The notes beneath the pieces are model-generated. The model saw only the letters and a list, made by a program, of their open reading frames with translations, searched no databases and had not been told where the DNA came from. Below are positions 5,559 to 7,868 of a stretch of 7,868 nucleotides of DNA, piece by piece. The stretch lies in assembly GCA_021826255.1 (NCBI GenBank), contig JAKBAZ010000059.1:1-7868 (forward strand). The letters are read 5' to 3'. The translations under genes were made by a program, and so were the position numbers. Source of the DNA: Actinomycetes bacterium (GTDB taxonomy: Bacteria > Actinomycetota > Acidimicrobiia > Acidimicrobiales > RAAP-2). The stretch's first letter is position 1; each line of letters opens with the position of its first letter.

Positions 5559-6587
5559 ATGCGATCTTCCGTTCGATACGCCCTCGCCCTCGCCGTCGTC
5601 GTCCTCGCCGTGGGCATTTACGCCCTCACGAAGAAGTCCTCACCCAAGGCGGCGGCCCCTACGACCACGACCACCGTTAAGCCGGCGGTACCTATCGCGC
5701 CACTCACGGGTCTGCCCGATCCGGGGGGTGCTGCGCTCAGCCGACCCGCTCTCACCGTGAAGATTGAGAACGACACCAACGCCCTGCCCCAGTTCGGCAT
5801 CGACCAGGCTGACGTGCTCTACGAGGAGATCGTGAACGGTGGCATCACGCGCCTCGCCGCCATCTTCAATCAGAACGCTCCCGCGAAGGTCGGCCCTGTT
5901 CGCTCGGTGCGACCCACCGACACCCAGATTGTGTGGCCCCTCGGCGGAATCTTCGCGTACTCCGGCGGTGCTCCGTACGCGGTGAACTCCATCGCGACGG
6001 CGCCGGTGAAACTGCTCGACGAGTCGAGTGCGGGAGGGGCGATGTTCCGTGACCCCAACCGCGTCGCGCCCTACAACCTGTACGCGAGCGCCGCGGGTCT
6101 CTTCTCGTTCAAGGGAACGCCGACTCCGCCACCCCACTTGTTCACCTACCGCACCGCCAGCGCCGTGGTGCCCGGCGTGGCGGTGAAGTCGGTCTACGTA
6201 CCTTTCCCGAGTATTTACGGGGAACTCTGGACCTGGAACCCGACCCTTCACGGATGGGTGCGTTCTCGCCCCGCCCTCATCTCTAACTACGGACTTCACG
6301 ACATCACGGGAACCGGCGCCGTGGAGGCCCCGAAGAACGTCATCGTGGAGATGGTTCCCTACGTGAACGGAACCCTCGGCAGTTTCTACAACCACGCAGA
6401 CTTGGTGGGTAGCGGTCCGGTCGACATCTTTACCGCAGGCCACGAAATCACCGGGACGTGGAAACGGTCCGCGCTCGGGACCATTACTCAGTACGTCGAC
6501 GCCTCAGGCAAACCCATCGCTCTGACGCCAGGGCAGACCTGGATCGATCTGCTGAACGAGGGCGCCACTCCCACGGTCACGCACTAG
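5559..6587 (+). CDS. Membrane-anchored DUF3048 (YerB-like) protein
   Basis: The product has 342 residues. An N-terminal membrane segment (about residues 7-24, ALALAVVVLAVGIYAL) is followed by KKSSPK and a Thr/Ala/Pro-rich linker. This gives one signal-anchor with the rest outside the membrane. No cysteine is present, so unlike Bacillus YerB it is not a lipoprotein. The N-terminal DUF3048 domain (about 47-200) starts with PLTGLPDP and has RPALTVKIEN, QADVLYEEIVNGGITR and GPVRSVRPTD (112-121), all signature segments. The C-terminal DUF3048_C domain (about 215-340) has GHEITGTWKRS and LTPGQTWIDLL. The biochemical role of the family is not known to me; location at the cell envelope is inferred. 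It has its own likely leaderless promoter, is preceded by an inverted repeat, and is followed after 2 nt by the ureohydrolase gene. Confidence 0.9.
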   Translation: MRSSVRYALALAVVVLAVGIYALTKKSSPKAAAPTTTTTVKPAVPIAPLTGLPDPGGAALSRPALTVKIENDTNALPQFGIDQADVLYEEIVNGGITRLAAIFNQNAPAKVGPVRSVRPTDTQIVWPLGGIFAYSGGAPYAVNSIATAPVKLLDESSAGGAMFRDPNRVAPYNLYASAAGLFSFKGTPTPPPHLFTYRTASAVVPGVAVKSVYVPFPSIYGELWTWNPTLHGWVRSRPALISNYGLHDITGTGAVEAPKNVIVEMVPYVNGTLGSFYNHADLVGSGPVDIFTAGHEITGTWKRSALGTITQYVDASGKPIALTPGQTWIDLLNEGATPTVTH

Positions 6588-6589
6588 CC

Positions 6590-7627
6590 GTGACTCGCCT
6601 GGCCAACATGTACGGGCCCGAGGCGAGTTTCCTCGGCGTACCGACGAGCGATCCGGACGACGAGGGGACCTGGTCGGGTGCCCAGGCGCTGATCGTCGGC
6701 GCGCCCTTCGATGGGGGCACGTCCCACCGGTCCGGCTGCCGTTTCGGGCCTTACGCGATTCGAACCAGCGACTACTTGCCCCACGACGGGATGAGGCCCT
6801 CTCTCGCTCTGGGCGTGGATCCCCTCGTCGATCTCGGAGTGAGGGACCTCGGCGACGTCGAAATGCCCTCGGGTGATCTCGAGCTGTCGATGTCTCGCCT
6901 CGAGGAGCTGGTGACTCGAGTGGCCCGTCGGGGGATCATTCCCGTTGTTCTCGGGGGTGATCACACCATCGCGTGGCCCGACGTGACCGGAGTGGCCCGC
7001 GCTCACGGATGGGGACGAGTCGCGGTGATCCACTTCGACGCTCACGCCGACACCGCCGAGACCCAGTTCGGCTCACTCTATGGTCACGGGACCCCGATGC
7101 GTCGACTCATCGAGTCGGGAGCGTGTCGGGGGGACCGCTTCATTCAGATCGGTCTTCGGGGTTACTGGCCCGAGCCGGAAACTCTGGAGTGGATGGCGGC
7201 ACGGGGCATGCGCAGTTTCGAGATGGGTGAAGTCGTCGCGCGTGGTCTCGAGGCCGTCCTCGACGAGGCCATCGCTCTCGCCACGTCCGAGTGTGACGGC
7301 GTGTTTCTCTCGATTGACGTCGACGTTGTGGACCCCGGGGCCGCGCCGGGTACCGGAACCCCCGAACCAGGGGGACTCAGCTCGAGGCAACTCCTCGACG
7401 CCGTGCGTCGTCTCGCCATGGAACTCCCCCTCGTCGGACTGGACGTCGTCGAAGTCTCGCCACCCTTCGATCACGCGGAAATCACCGCGTACCTCGGTAA
7501 TCGCGTCGTGCTCGAAGCGCTCGGGGGAGTCGCCTGGCGACGTCAGCGCGCCGCCGGGCTGAGTGTGCGCCAACCCAGTGATCGCCTACTGACGTCGCCT
7601 AACGAAGAGACTCCAGGATCTCCGTAA
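6590..7627 (+). CDS. Agmatinase/arginase-family ureohydrolase
   Basis: This cytoplasmic binuclear metal (usually Mn) hydrolase releases urea from a guanidino substrate. It has 345 residues counted from GTG 6590. All six metal ligands of the family are visible: H125 in GGDH (122-125), D150, H152 and D154 in FDAHAD, and D243 and D245 in SIDVDVVDP. The segments GAPFDGGTSHRSGCRFGP, HGTPMRRL and APGTGTPEPGGL place it with agmatinases and guanidinobutyrases, away from true arginases. Agmatine is the default guess; guanidinobutyrate or guanidine cannot be excluded. GTG 6590 follows the DUF3048 stop by 2 nt and suggests co-translation. ATG 6608 (MYGPEASFLG) is a good alternative; neither has a clear ribosome binding site. 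The C-terminus extends about 25 residues past the core (RQRAAGL onwards) and overlaps the opposing gene by 29 bp. The frame is open upstream into the DUF3048 gene, but that part is shadow. Confidence 0.92.
   Translation: MTRLANMYGPEASFLGVPTSDPDDEGTWSGAQALIVGAPFDGGTSHRSGCRFGPYAIRTSDYLPHDGMRPSLALGVDPLVDLGVRDLGDVEMPSGDLELSMSRLEELVTRVARRGIIPVVLGGDHTIAWPDVTGVARAHGWGRVAVIHFDAHADTAETQFGSLYGHGTPMRRLIESGACRGDRFIQIGLRGYWPEPETLEWMAARGMRSFEMGEVVARGLEAVLDEAIALATSECDGVFLSIDVDVVDPGAAPGTGTPEPGGLSSRQLLDAVRRLAMELPLVGLDVVEVSPPFDHAEITAYLGNRVVLEALGGVAWRRQRAAGLSVRQPSDRLLTSPNEETPGSP
7536..7599. repeat. 11-bp perfect inverted repeat GGCGACGTCAG / CTGACGTCGCC at a convergent gene junction
   Basis: The left arm is 7536-7546 and the right arm 7589-7599, separated by 42 nt. 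The left arm lies in the C-terminal codons of the ureohydrolase, and the right arm ends at the stop codon of the minus-strand decarboxylase. The arms could pair in either transcript and act as a two-way terminator, because there is no gap between the genes for a normal one. The shared core GACGTC is itself a palindrome, which lowers the surprise of the match. Confidence 0.35.
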
Positions 7628-7868
7628 CGAGCTCCTCCGTCGTGTCGGGGTGCATGAACGCGATGCGGGCGACGGTTTCGCCCTCCCACTTGGTCGGAGT
7701 CACGAAGGCCACCTGACGGCGCAGGAGGTCTGCGCTCCACGCCGTGTAGTCCTCGTCACTCCACCCGGGGCGGCGAAAGAGCACAATCGACAGCCCCGCC
7801 TCGCGAACCAGCTCGAGGTGGTCGGAGGACTCGATGAGGTTCGCGGCGAAGTGCGCGAGGTCGATACC
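7599..7868 (-). CDS. Group II PLP-dependent decarboxylase, C-terminal 89 residues (partial)
   Basis: The minus-strand frame is open to the window edge and ends with TAG (complement of 7599-7601). The visible end reads GIDLAHFAANLIESSDHLEL, then VREAGLSIVLFRRPG, and later FVTPTKWEGETVARIAFMHPDTT before the stop. The order 'helix - L-S-I-V-x-F-R', then 'TPT-W-x-G-x-x-x-x-R-x-x-x-x-H-P-x-T' is the small C-terminal domain of fold-type I amino-acid decarboxylases (glutamate, aromatic amino acid, diaminobutyrate and related enzymes). The PLP lysine lies in the missing part, so neither activity nor substrate can be judged. An apparent start at 7784 is an internal GTG. It is convergent with the ureohydrolase and is not in its operon, although both could act in amine metabolism. 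Confidence 0.8.
   Translation of the reverse strand, partial: GIDLAHFAANLIESSDHLELVREAGLSIVLFRRPGWSDEDYTAWSADLLRRQVAFVTPTKWEGETVARIAFMHPDTTEELVTEILESLR

Noticed and set aside
5640..6443. Long minus-strand open frame (267 codons) opposite the DUF3048 gene
   Set aside because: It mirrors the codon bias of the DUF3048 gene, whose protein motifs are clear. The antisense product is Arg/Gly/Val-rich without domain features.
6458..6589. Extended N-terminus of the ureohydrolase starting at ATG 6458 inside the DUF3048 gene
   Set aside because: It would overlap about 130 nt of a conserved DUF3048_C region and would add Arg/His-rich residues not found in the family. GTG 6590 or ATG 6608 fits the family length better.

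Overview
The window is high-GC DNA with dense, short-gapped genes, GTG starts, likely leaderless promoters and strong GC bias at third codon positions. This fits an actinobacterium. The DUF3048 protein with a Thr-rich linker, the secreted protein with Ser/Thr-rich Ig-like repeats and the style of the agmatinase-family enzyme make me lean towards Acidimicrobiia, but that is inference from family resemblance and not a marker-gene result. No rRNA, tRNA, CRISPR array, insertion sequence or phage gene is visible.

Left part (1-2512): the 3' end of an unrecognised gene, possibly a cupredoxin-like beta-sandwich domain, is followed by a 101-nt gap. Then comes a large secreted protein of about 675 residues. 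It has a signal peptide, a catalytic-looking domain with HEYAE followed by ETGD-C, and three Ig-like repeats of about 97-99 residues. A perfect 16-bp hairpin with a 6-nt loop closes this unit.

Middle part (2532-5528): three genes are packed as an apparent operon: a HAD-family phosphatase, a ClC-type chloride transporter or channel, and a protein with two fused GNAT acetyltransferase domains. HAD and ClC overlap by 11 nt if the upstream ClC start is used. ClC and GNAT overlap by 4 nt, with a strong AAGGAGG ribosome binding site.

Right part (5528-7868): a 7-bp inverted repeat overlaps a putative -10 box just before a membrane-anchored DUF3048 (YerB-like) protein. An agmatinase-family ureohydrolase with all six metal ligands starts 2 nt after its stop codon, so the two are probably co-translated. 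The ureohydrolase overlaps tail-to-tail by 29 bp with the end of a group II PLP-dependent decarboxylase on the minus strand, which runs off the window. An 11-bp inverted repeat sits at this junction.

Most of the window looks like ordinary chromosomal content. The points most worth a second look are the secreted HExxE protein with its Ig-like tail, the repeated leaderless-promoter pattern, the operator-like repeat before the DUF3048 gene, the ClC protein lacking the usual internal proton glutamate, and an 8-C tract at codons 3-5 of the HAD gene. I found no clear evidence of a wholly new defence, mobile or RNA system.
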